The notes beneath the pieces were generated by a model. It was not told the origin of the DNA and made no database searches. It worked only from the letters and a program-made list of their open reading frames with translations. Below, piece after piece: positions 1 through 12,300 of a stretch of 64,000 nt of DNA. The first letter of the stretch is position 1. Every line of letters begins with the position of its first letter. The stretch is from assembly GCA_008360955.1 (NCBI GenBank), contig LUCM01011127.1:51918-115917 (forward strand), given 5' to 3'. The translations under genes were made by a program, and so were the position numbers. This stretch comes from Fasciolopsis buskii (Eukaryota > Platyhelminthes > Trematoda > Plagiorchiida > Fasciolidae).

Positions 1-1929
1 CAATATTGTAAGTCTTCAGACTATCTCAGACTTGGCAAAAGCAGGTGGACTTTGCAGTGTTCATCTAAGGTGCAGTCCACTGGAGGAATGCCTTCATATC
101 ACTTGTACCATGATGCAAAAGTGATATCGTTTACATTGTCGTTATGAAATTCATATAGCTGATAGCTGGCAACTATTTGAACCATATTACAAATTACTGA
201 TAGCTGTTGCAAAGCCCGCAGAAGCGAGATGTGATGTTAATAAATCAACCAACTTTCTCTGTTTTTCTTTTTTGCTGAAAGTGACTGCTGTTTGATGGAT
301 GGTAATTTCGATCATTTCAGATTGTGGCGGCGCTTCCCATCGCCAAATTGCCGTTATGAATCCACCACCTGAAGACAGTCATCATTCACTGGGCTCGTCG
401 TTGCCCCGGTGACTGAATACATCGAGGACAATGTGTGTGTATGTTTGTGTGTGGTGTAAGTTTGTCTATCTTTCTGCGCACATGCATCTAAAGAAATGAT
501 CGTCCGTTCAACGAACATGTTTTAAACTGGAAGACAGCAATCCCATTTACGATAAACACGGAAACGGGATGTACAGTCTTCTGATAACGAGAAGTATTAC
601 AACCAGGATGATGGAGTAGCCGTTACTCCTAAGAGATTTTTTCTGCAGACAGAAGCCTCAAATGGTTGCACGATAGGTTGGTTCTTCCCTATTTAATGCA
701 TTTCTCCCTAGGAACAGCTGCACCAAGTAAGCATTGTCAACAGACGGAATTACAAGTTACTGCTGCCGTCGATCATTGTCTTGTTTTCAACCGTAGTCTA
801 ACCTCCCCAGAGCACGCCCAGTGTAGCTGAGCCTGTAGTCTGTGAATCATCTGACCGTAAGCCGCCTAGACCGTCGGAGTGACGGTGAGACCCAAAGACC
901 ACCCAATTTCTCAGGCTCAAAAAGACCGACTAAATAATCCACCGTGACCGCACTTTCAACCGACTATCGTGTGTGCTATCACTGCATGCAGAGTGATCGG
1001 TGTAATGGCAAAGATGACTGCGTCAACCACACCTCTTCTGTCAATCATGCCCAAAAAAGCCCCCTACGTAACGACGATAGATTTTTGCTACAAGTATCTG
1101 CAAGCAGATGTCGTGCTTTTCGTAATGTGATTCGTATAGACTGTTATCAGTATCGTATTTCGATGAATCAACTCAGCCAATTCTGTCTATTTTTATCCCT
1201 TTGTCAGACAGTTTGCGCCTGTCGCGACTTCGCGATGGCGTTGAAGCAATGTTTTCTGAGTAGGTGAAATCACTGGCTTTCAGACTGCAACAACTATGGG
1301 ACGCACGATGGCCTGAACCGGTAACAATCAAAACACCGTCACCAATCAGAAATGATCACTTCGAAGAAAAACAACTATCAGTCTAAAGGAATATGGACGA
1401 GTATGAAACGTCCACGCACTCTGCTGCCAAAATACCGAAGGACAATGAAAATAGTTTGTGAAGTGGATTCATAAGTACACTCAAAGCAAAGGTCAATTAT
1501 TCTATCGGAGAACTGAATTACGAATGAAAATCTCCAGAGGATTAGACATTATTACTGTTATGGGATATAAAGTTTTCAGGCTACCACTGCATTTCAAAAC
1601 TGAATTCAGAAAGAAAAATTAGGGCAGTGAGAAACAATAAAGCGAAAATGGCAGGCGAAAAGTTCATTTTGAGGAAAGGGTACTACAACTGGCAGTTTGA
1701 TATTAGTTTTGAACCGCATTTGTCCCAATTTCACATCAAAATAATAATTATTTGCCATTTTCGTCAAATGCCATGCCAGCATGTCACATGAGATTTAAAC
1801 TAGTTTCATTTGCTTCCTGAACTTGAATTTATCTTTTCAATTTTAACTTCTAACATCTCATTCAATTGTGCTTATTTCGGATATCGCTCTTGCATTTTTG
1901 CAGCATGTAAGAGATTGGTACTGTAATTG
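1..1929. other. no gene recognised (left flank)
   Basis: No exon with convincing homology or paired splice signals was found on either strand. The missing C-terminal exons of the dipeptidase would be expected in this direction, so I looked for its conserved HRW and GGHGGKPW-type segments on the minus strand and did not find them. Short open frames here look random. Confidence 0.4.
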
Positions 1930-2345
1930 GTATTGCGCATGAATTTCATGGAGCGGTTTCACTGGTTGTCGGTGGTTGCCCGACGTTGGACTGTTCCAGA
2001 CAAATCACGATCAATACACAGACGTGAATGTGACCCGATCTTGCCGGACTGCGAGCAAGGGCAGAACGCAAGATCAGAGTGAAGCCGCGTCATCCCATTG
2101 GCTGACAGCGTCCAACCGACATAGTGACGTGATGGGAAGGCAAAAACGCGGATATGCAAACCGAGGACGCCATACCGTGAGCTGGGCCAACAAATCAGGA
2201 TGAACGGTCCGGATTCGACAAGAAACGCCGTGAATTAAATCGCGTGAAATGCATCATACAAGACGGACCAACCAAAGCGCGACTTGGACAACCGATGACA
2301 TGATGGCAGTCGCACAGCAGCAATAATGCAAGTAAATTAACCTAA
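1930..2345. repeat. unclassified interspersed repeat, copy 1
   Basis: This stretch resembles 12360-12740 in the same orientation. Both contain a 'ttggtt/gtcggtggtt' start, a 'gcggatat(g/a)caaacc' block, a 'gaattcgaca'-like block and an ending with 'cgcga' followed by a 'ccgatg' segment. The two copies are strongly diverged. Copy 2 lies just downstream of a Penelope GIY-YIG remnant, so a Penelope 3' region is one possible source, but this copy has no such neighbour. No coding homology was recognised on either strand. Confidence 0.5.
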
Positions 2346-3122
2346 AAATATGTGACGGTTTTACTTAATAAACGAAAAACTTTGTGTGCCGGTGAAGCTT
2401 GATTGTTTACGCTTGAAGTAATGGAAACGGACGATAAAAATCAACAGATAGGATCGGCTTGCCGATGAATAGTAACTGGTACAGAGAAACCGTGGTACTC
2501 GACACACCAAACCTAATGAAGAAAACAAAATTCTTCTCGGTTAGAACATCCGCTGCATTGTCCTTTGGATTTCTTTTTTTAAAGACGCTTGGTGCCGGAG
2601 TTTAGTTACAAGATCAATATTATATCCGTTGACGTATCCCTTACTTTCGTGAAATTTTTGAAGAAGGCATCTAAGTTTCTGCGCGCACTGAGCACTTCAT
2701 CATAATTATTAATATTGGCATTATTCTCGTCTAACGTTACTTTTGTCATTTAACACTATTCTGTGTGCAGATAACTAACTCATAGATACAACACATGTCC
2801 CGAGGGACCGTCGGTCGTGGTAGACCTTGCAATTATACCATGCTATCAATCCAGCTGCAAATGTCCTGTTCAAGTAGGTCTGAAGATAGTTGTATAGAAA
2901 TTCAGAATGACGTGTAACTGGGCTAATTTCCGCACTCAATTACATTCTCTTATAAACTTCAATTTCACCAGCTTTATCCTGGCATAGATGTGCTCCGGTT
3001 TCTACTGCCACTAAGCCTGCTATGTCGGGGGCATTCGTGAGACGCAAAATATTATCTAAGAGCAAAATCTTATGGTCACATTTGAACAGCGTATAGTGCA
3101 AATAAAGTCAAATTCGACTTAC
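2346..3122. other. intron sequence of the dipeptidase gene, nothing recognised
   Basis: This lies beyond the donor site of the last visible dipeptidase exon and therefore reads as intron on the minus strand. AT-rich, with no exon or repeat that I can support. Confidence 0.4.
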
Positions 3123-3388
3123 GCAATCTCTTCCGGATCGAGGTCTTCAATATCTTCGTAAATACCCGGAACTAATGGCCTTCCTTGATTGTCATTTAGA
3201 GCTGCCAACAAACTGATCAGATCTGACAATGGTTCCACTACAGCACCACCATGACAGCCTGAATGCAACACACGGTTTGAACCTTCCACGGTTATGTAGA
3301 AATAGATCACACCCCGTAAACCGTAGGTCAAACAGGGCGTGTTTTGACCTAGCCAATAGTTATCTGAAATGGCTACGTAATCCACATT
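3123..3388 (-). CDS. CNDP2: dipeptidase exon 4
   Basis: The exon runs from a 'cgtag' acceptor to a GTAAGT donor and encodes 88 codons plus two bases. It begins [14 protein letters not shown], with the metal-ligand Asp in SDNYW, followed by PCLTYGLRG and the LHSG segment, whose His lies at the dimer-contributed substrate site in the family. It ends in an acidic stretch near DLDPEEIA. The next exon must start in phase 2 and was not found within the remaining 3.1 kb. Confidence 0.93.
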
Positions 3389-6300
3389 CTACGGAGAAGT
3401 TAAAAGAAGGAAATTGTTTGTTCAAGAAGTCACGAATTTTATTCGAGGAAAACAAAGAAGATTCGTTATAGAATGGTCTACGAGAACAACACGATTTTTC
3501 GGGTCAGGTTCGCTAGGAGTACAATAAATTGTGAGAGGTAAACTTTATGGACCAAAGGAACAAACGACTATTGCATCCGGGTTTACAAACTTTTATAATG
3601 ATCATATGCGAATATCGCTGTTGTCAAATTTGATCTGTTTGACACAAGAAGATCCCGATTTTCGGTGCGGTTTTATAACAGGACTTGGTAACTGAACTTG
3701 ATCAACTGGTAGCAGACGGCAACTCGCTGTCCCCTGGCTCGTTACAATATTTGATCTGTTCAGGCTCTGTGTGGTTTTGTACCACTCCAAGTTTCAAGAT
3801 CGAATTTGTCGGCAACCGTCCATCTTCCCGTTTAATGGACCCAAGTGGCTACACTGAATGTCTCATCTACTATGCTCGTGCATAAAGAAGGACATGAAAA
3901 CATTTCCTTGGAACTGTGCGAATTAACAAAATGCTTGTTCATGTTATTTAACGTTTCGCACTTTGGACGTTTGTCCACGAATGTGCGGAGATCTATTTAT
4001 GCAAGGGCCGTTACTTTTACTGCAAGTTTGCTGACGACGTTTACAGATGATGTAAATCAAAGTACTTGTCTTTATGGGACATTCATGAATGAAATTTCTC
4101 TATGACAGTCTCAACAAGAGAGTTCACATCCAGAAAGCTATTCCCGGTTGGCATTATCCGACATTTGCAGTCTCAACGGCAAATGCAACGCTCAACTATA
4201 CATTTACTGGTAATCTAGATTGAACTCAACCCCATACAGCGGTGAGTTATGTCAAAAATGCAACATGAGTAAACCTCGCAGACAAAAGAACTAAGCGACA
4301 ACTACTTTAGCACAAAGTTGGTCACGCTGTACAAGATCCTGCATTGGAAAGAACAGCCGAAGACTTTTTGCTCGTATTTAGTTTTTACAACCACTGAGAT
4401 TTCACCAACGGGCTCTGGTTATGGTGGCTGCCTAACAGCACCGTCCAATCAAAGGAGAGAAAGGAAAAATGAAATAATGAAAGACCAAGTTCAAGGTAGA
4501 AAAGTGAAGAACTGAGTGGAAATGGAAAGATTGCTAGTGCAAGAACCCCACTGATTTTGGCACTGAGGAAAATCACCACTTGCCTCCGATTATCGCTTGA
4601 AAGATCTCACATGACGATAGATCTACCACCATTACCATCCTAATAACAAAATTGAAAAAAATGCTGATATAGGACAACGTTGATGAACACCAGTTCTCGT
4701 GCGGAACACGAGTGAATGAATGCAGAATTTGCGAACTCGGGTTCGGCCATTTGCTTAAGGAGATTGGATGAGCGAAATTAATTTCCCTGACATACCATTC
4801 ACTTAGAGGTAGTACAAAGAACTGCACGATCGACTGAGTCAAAAACCGCTTCCAAATCAAGAAAGACAGAAATTTCGGGTCAACAAAGTATGTGTCTATG
4901 TTCTAAGATCTATCACAATATTAAAATTTGGTCAACACAACCCCGACCTGAGCGAAAACTGGTCTGGTTTTCACCCGTACACTTTTCTTCCGTACCAGAT
5001 ACTCGGTGGAGGATATATCCCACGAACAGTTTGGACGTAGCATTAACTGTCAACTTTCCTGCATGAGGATCTATCACTAATTCACACCAGTCCCTCGTGG
5101 TCTGTTCTTTTGCTCAGGTTCCCCGCAGAATTTTCCGCAGCTCTGATGTTTGCACTTTCACTACCATCCTTGATAAAGGACGGGAACAATTCATCTGGCC
5201 AATCTGGTTTATGCTTTTCAAAAGCTGCATCTTGTTTACTACCTCCATTTCTGTCGAATGACTGGTGTCTACCTGCATTGCTTCACCAATGTAGAACTGG
5301 ATCAATGCAAGTGCTCTGTCCAACGCTCCATCGGATTCTTTCGACAGTGAATCCGTTAGCCATCGAATACTATTATCAGTTATCTGTATTGGTAATGGAC
5401 ACGATGTGTTTCTTATCATTTTCCTGATAAAACGATCCATAATATTAAATTAGCTGGCCTTAATTATCAGCCGAAGGTATGACTTTGTTTCAGTTATCTG
5501 TTTGTTCGGGTTAGTGGAATTGCTAATGATTCACGAATTCACCATCACGTAAACATAGATTTCAGCAATGACGTTACCTTGGGTCATTAAAGCAATCAAA
5601 ATTAAATGCATCTACTTCTCCTCACACGAATCATTTGAACAGACCAATCGTAGCTAAGTCTTTGGAGCAACCCTAATGTGAATCGTTTCAGATGATTCGG
5701 TGAGCAAAGTCGATCAAAACGAATTGTTTTCACGTCCGGTCCACAGAGCTTTAAAGTACACGATTGCTGTTATGGTCCACCCTACAACGCATGCGAACTC
5801 CACCTTGCAATTCAGGGAACAATCCAATCCTCTAACATCATAGATAAATTTTGTTCTCAAGCTTATAAATCGAAAACGTTCACCTTCGCCCCGTCGATCG
5901 TTTAAATGACGTTCCCCTGTCTCATCTATTTTTGGTATCACCATCATTTCTGCAAAGAAGCTCGTCGATGTCAATCTCCGTGTATTTCCCAGGTAAATCT
6001 TGTGGGAAAGGCAAAATTTAGTCAGTAATGGTGATCGAAGTCACTGGCTTTGGTCCTGGTCGCCTACTCTACATTTTTGACCGATCTAATTCCATATGAT
6101 CTATAATTATTACCAGGGACCAGATACGTATGATTCCTGTCCTCCAGACCAACGCCTTCTGTGTCCTGTCACATTCATTCTACAAGCAGCCAACGGTTTC
6201 TTCATGAAGATATACGATCATAAACTATTGACACTTTACCCGAGTTTGAGACGGTAATTTTCGTCGGTTTTCGTGACTGTTAACGTTTCCCGCCCGATAC

Positions 6301-9300
6301 TCGGAATCGGCATACTGTCCACGTTTGACCTTGTGATTGATATAAAATATCGTGTTTTATTAGACTGCACATCTCTGCAAGCATACGGCCTCTACGCTTA
6401 CATCGTTCCTCTGGGAATTTTCCCGATGACACTGAAATTACCACTTTCTTTCATTTTGGACGAATTTCTTACAATAACTGTACCACAAACCTCCCCAACT
6501 CCACCACTAAGCAACACCCAACACCATATTGTCAGCAAAGGCCACAAATAACAGCATACAGACTGTTAACTGAGAAATTTTCTGCAACCAAAACAAAACT
6601 CGAGCCTATGTTGAGACCGGGACTAATTAGCCGACCAAGCAACTTATGGACACCATTCCATATGGTCCCAAAAAACAACGCCGACTAGCGCAAGGATAAT
6701 TATTATCGTGCAATTAAAGTAGTAACTGAATCCGATCCCACACATCCACGATTTCTCCATCAACAAAGGAATTTTCTTGAAGCTCGATCGGTTGAGGGCT
6801 TATTACCACATTCCTTTAGCACCGGAGGACATTTCAAAGACTGCCGTCACAACTCCATTTGGCCTATATGAATTCCTCCGCATGTCTTTTGGCTTGAAAA
6901 ATACACCTCAGACATCTTAGATGTTCATAGACCAAGTGCTTCGTGGTCTGAATTTCGCCTTCGTTTATATAAATGATGTTCTCTTTATCAGTACAGACGA
7001 ACACGAACACCGCGAACATCTCTTTATCATATTTTAACGCCCCCACGAGTATGATATTTCTATCAGTACCTCTGAGTGCACTCGTAGTGCTCCATCTATT
7101 GAATTCCTTGGTCGTTACGTTAATGATGACAGTATTTGGCTGCTAGAGGGCAGACTCATTGTTATTCGCAACTACCCAAAATCACAGTTTTCAAGAGTTC
7201 CCGTCGTTCCCTGGTTATCATCAACTACTATTGGCGATTCGTACTCACTTGTTCCGAGATCTTGTAACCACACACTAAGCTTCCAGAAAGTATCCTAAAA
7301 GCTATACATAACTCCGGAGGCTAAAAAGTACTATAAAGAACCAAAGACACCTGAATCATTCGTCTTTGCGCACATAAACACTGACGACAAGGCTGTCCTC
7401 GTTGTGCATGTAGGGGCCTCTAGTGTGGTCCTGAGTGTCAAATTACAGCAAATGGTGAGTGGTGCGACGCAACCCTTGTCATTTTCCTCCCGAAGGCTGC
7501 AAACTGGCATCGTGCAAGTGTAGCACACTTGGACGTGAAGTTCTCGAAATGTACCTTGCAATAAAGCACTTTCGGCACAAATTAGATGGCCCAAACTTTA
7601 TCATTAGCACTGACCATAAATCACTAACCCATGCTTTGGCTTCCTACAGTAATCGTTATTCCCCCGAGAAAAATCCCATATCTCAACTACGTCTCTCAAT
7701 ACACCACCGATATCAGGTACCTTGTCGCAAATGCTCTGTCCCACGTTTACATCTGATCTTTACCCCAATCTCATTTAGTTAGACAAATATCAGGAAGGCA
7801 CAGAAAGATGATAAAGAACCGATTTATCACCGGTTTTCATCATCATTTCCCCTAATGATGAAAGATCTGTCACTTCCTGATGCAGGTTGCCTCATTGTTT
7901 GTGATATTTCCCCGGGAGAACCCTGACCATTTATCCCTTGTTCGATGCGCCACTTGATTATCACACATTTACAGTCCATATCTCATCCTGGAATGCGTGA
8001 TTTTATCAAGCATATCTCTGACTACTTCATTTGACCTAACATTAGCAGAGACATCCGTATGTGGGCAAAAACCCAAGTTCCATGTCAACAAAGCAAAATC
8101 CGCTGACACGTCCAATCCTTTTCTTCCCAAATACCCATTGATAACAGGCATCTTATTTATGTCCACCTAGTTATTATAAGTTCCGGCCGGCGGTTGCCAT
8201 GCGGATGAGGTCGTGACGTTTGGACATGAAGGTCGCGGGTTCGAATCCTCCCAATTGGTAGCCCTCTGTTGGAGGCATCCCCCTTCCTGAAAATTGATGT
8301 ACATTGTTATTTAAAATAAAGGAAGTAGGAGATAAAAAGATAAAAAGACCAGCCGATAGTGACCGTTTTCTTCTAACATGTGTTAACGATTTCACTCGTT
8401 GGCCAATGGTTATCCCCACTACTGACACATTCAGTGAAGCGAATTCCAAAGCGTTTCTCCATCACTGGATTTCTACAATCATTACGGACAGTGAACGAAA
8501 TCGTTCACTGATTTTTCCAACCTGCTTGGATTTAAGCATATTTGTACGACCGCACATCACCCTCTATCTAACGGATTAATAGAGATTCCAAAGATAATTA
8601 AAATCCGCCTTCACCTGCAAGCCACACAAATAATAGACAATCGCCCTTTTGTGGATCATCCGTAACACTTTGAAAGACGAATTTGGCTTTTGATCAGCGG
8701 ACATGGTATCTGGCGCACATCTCTAACTACCTGGCGAGTTTTTTTGTGAAATGATCTACGTTAGTAACCCGTCCATGTTCGTCAGTCATTTGCAGTCACA
8801 CATTTAAACAATAAGAGCCCTCACAACCCGTCCCGCTTTTCGTCCCACTTACATTCCAAAGTATGAACACGTTCCTGTCCGTTGTGATTACTTAAAACCC
8901 TAGAGTGAATCCAGGATACCCAGGCCCATTCCGTGTTATTTTCCGTCACGAGAGATTTTTTTCCATTGCCAGAAGGGATCACACAGCCACTGTAAGTTTA
9001 GGATAATTAAAATTAGTACTTCTCAATTCGAAATATAGGACTGGAGAATTTTTCAGAAGATCACCCGTTTCTAAACCTCATGCTCTCAGATCCCTTGAGA
9101 ATGGCGATCATAAAATCTCAAAAACATTGGACCCTTAATGTGCCCCACCATCCATTTGGGCAGAAAGATTTTCGAACTCTTGCGTTTCGTGCCCAGTTAC
9201 ATTGGTCCAAGAGCTTTTGTTTGTCAGCCCTTGGCCACCGTTATAGACTATTATCAGGCACCATTTTCCCTAAGATCTACCTTGACGCTTGGATTCTATT

Positions 9301-12300
9301 CGTGATATTTGTTTGGTTGCGCACACGAGATCTCCACGTTTCCGCTCGTGCTGGACTTTTCGAAACTCCTCGCATCCGAATTACTCCGACCATATGACAC
9401 TTCTCTGAAGTGGTTTGCAATCTTGCGCAATCTCGTATCGGTGCTATGTAGGTTCCACGAGATATATAATGGAATTCTTCCATTCTATTGTTGGCTCAAG
9501 TCTTCTCTATTCTGTCGACTGAGGAGCTTAGTCAATTGCGCTTTCAGAATCCGATAGAGGACATGTTTGGAGTCGCAATTCCAACGTCTTCTACAAACCC
9601 ATGCCTGCCTTTCCAGAGCCTCTGACCTTGGTCTTGTGATCTCCGACTGTTTTGACAGCAACTGACCTCAATCGATGAACATCGTGACATTTCACCGCGA
9701 ATTTCCCGGGTTTGAATCCTTTGACCGCCGGTCGCCATCGCCACTAAATATATATAAATGTATACCATATACGCCTATGTATGATGTATACGAACATATA
9801 GCAAATCATTGGTAGCGTGCATTCCATTTGCAAGGTAACCTTATTAGAAATCCCAGTTTATGTGATTCCATTCACGCTTACGTTTCTCTGTCTTATTTTG
9901 AACCCCCTCCATCGTTGTTGTAAGCCTTCATTACAACTGTCTCTCATGAAGGATAAAACGGTAAAATGCAGCACGTGATCTTAATAACAGTCGGCTAGAA
10001 CGTAAATTAGGATTTCGAGAACGATCGTCCCGGGTCGGTTCCGCAATGTTTACGAGTTTCGTCATCAAAACACTTTTTTCTTCAGTGAGTCCCGTATGCT
10101 AATTTAGAATTGGTTCTTCTAATGTCATTTATGAAGTGGAGTTTCTGAAGCAATTTTCAATGCACCAATAACAATGTGTGCATAGCCGGATACTTTTATC
10201 TTACAATAACTCATGGTAAACACTGGTGATAAAATTAGGCGTAACTGATGAACAGGCATTCTGATCTATTACAACTAAGCATGTTATCGTAAATCTCTCT
10301 TAAGTCACAAAATCAAAGTTGTGGAATTATTGTGTTTGTCGGTTCATGTTTACTTTTTGTGAACAAGAAAGCATTCGTGGTCAGGACGAGAAGTGCCTGA
10401 AGCTCATAGTCCAACCAGATTTTTCCATCCACCGCGAGGACGGCCTCTCGCCCGATCGTTTCTCACAAGCGTACAAATATTTACATAAGGAAAATCATCT
10501 TGTAACAGATTTCTTTATTCCCTGGATTTCAAGTTCCCTAAATCGTTATGATATATACATATAGCAATTTTAAGAACAATACTACGGATCAAAGGAAATG
10601 TGATTTAACCTTCAGAACAATGCGTATTCACCAGAATAGGAGGAAAAATTAAGTATACAGAGGCTGGTCGTTTCACAAGTGACCGAATCGAACGTTTTAC
10701 ATGCATGACGGTTCAGATTATTGGACAAACATCCCAGAATGTAGATGGTTCATGAGAGTGACTCACTTTGAAAAAGCCTAACGATAATTCGTTGAGCAAT
10801 TCATGGAGACCTTCAGATCCAACTTCTTCCATACCCTCAATTACAAATTTGAAATTGATTGGAAGTTTGATATTCGTTTTCTAAACTTGCCAAAGAGAAA
10901 AGACAAGCAAATTAGTATTGAAGTTAGAATACAAATTTGTTAAATGACGCCTAAAGAAACATTTTACAATGTCAAAGATATTAACCGGTATATTGGAAGA
11001 ACTAGGCAATTCATGAGTGGGATTTATGATGTCCATAATCAAAGGTCTGGTGATCAAAACCAGCAAAATCAAATGCTACTTTAATCAATTGGTTGTATTT
11101 ATGCATTCTTAGAATTCTTTTTTTTCATCCTCTTCACTTTATTCCCCAATCTCATTTGGTGATTTCGCTAGCAATCAATCGAAAGAGTGTATCACAAAAA
11201 TTCCTTTCACACATCCAATCTCTTTCGGCGAATAGCCGAAAGTGAGTTCAACAAGGCAGATGGCAGTTTGCTGGTAAGTTTGTACTCGAGCTCTGTAACC
11301 AAAGGTTTGAGTGGAAGCCTTGCAGTCCCTTGATTTCTCCTGAATGTATGATTGCGTAATAAGATTTCTTTGTGTCATTCTTCTCTTTTGTCTTCTTGTT
11401 GCCCCGAGTACAACAGCTGATGAAGTTCTTCAGATATCTGTTGATTATGAACAATTGGAACAGTTGAAATCTTTCTTCAAACTGAAATTTAGCCAAGTAC
11501 TTCTTCCGCTTCCCATGTCCATCCCTATTAGATGACAACTAAAACACTAGAAGCTCAAACTACATAGACAAACAAATCAAAGATAGCAAAATAAACGCAA
11601 ATGAAATGATGTGACGTCATTGTTCACGAGCAAATAGTGTAGCACAAGAGGATTAAAAGAAAGGAGAAAGACTTCAACTGTTCAACTTGTTCATTATCAA
11701 CTGTTCTATTCGAGAAAATAAGAAGGCAAATAAGAAGAATGGTATAAAATATCTAATTACGCTATAATACATGCGGAAGATATCGAGGGTTGCAAGGAGT
11801 CTACTCAAACCTTTGGGTATCGCGATCGCTTACTAGCCCATCAGCGCTGCGATCCGCCTTGTTCTGTGGAAAGAACAACGTGGATGAATACGATTAATCA
11901 GAAATAGTCTACGCCATTCCGTGCATGGTTGCGATAAGGAGTACATAGGCCAGACTGGCAACTACGATGTTGTCTACACAAAAAACATTAGCTCTTCGAC
12001 GGGCTGATCCAAGTTCACGGATTTGGAACCACTGTGCTCAGACTGATCACGAGTTTACGATGAGCATCACAAAGGTGACTGACCGAGCTAGAAAAGAGGA
12101 AAGCGTTTGGACCTCAAAGCGCTCCGCTCGGCCGACTCATTCAACCAAAAAGTTGAAGTGGGTGAACACTATGTCACCCTGGCAAAAACAAACGAGACCG
12201 GAGCCTCACGATGGGGAATTAGACAGATGTAACATACCAGAACATGCAGAACTAGTCGTCTGATTCACGCACTGAGCCATTCTCTGTTAAACGTTTTCTT

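Larger units (their letters stand above)
6050..8960 (+). mobile_element. Ty3/Gypsy LTR retrotransposon, decayed internal region (CsRn1-like)
   Basis: Protease, reverse transcriptase, RNase H and integrase remnants follow one another in Gypsy order on the plus strand, with many stops and frameshifts. No gag region or flanking LTR pair could be recognised, so the ends are approximate. The RLPGEFF-type segment near the integrase end and the overall spacing recall the CsRn1 clade described from Clonorchis; that assignment is by resemblance only. The element lies antisense in a dipeptidase intron and was itself later hit by a SINE. Confidence 0.85.

Noticed and set aside
12100..12265. Open plus-strand frame across the Penelope remnant as a host gene
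   Set aside because: It is the endonuclease core of the Penelope element read across a frameshift.
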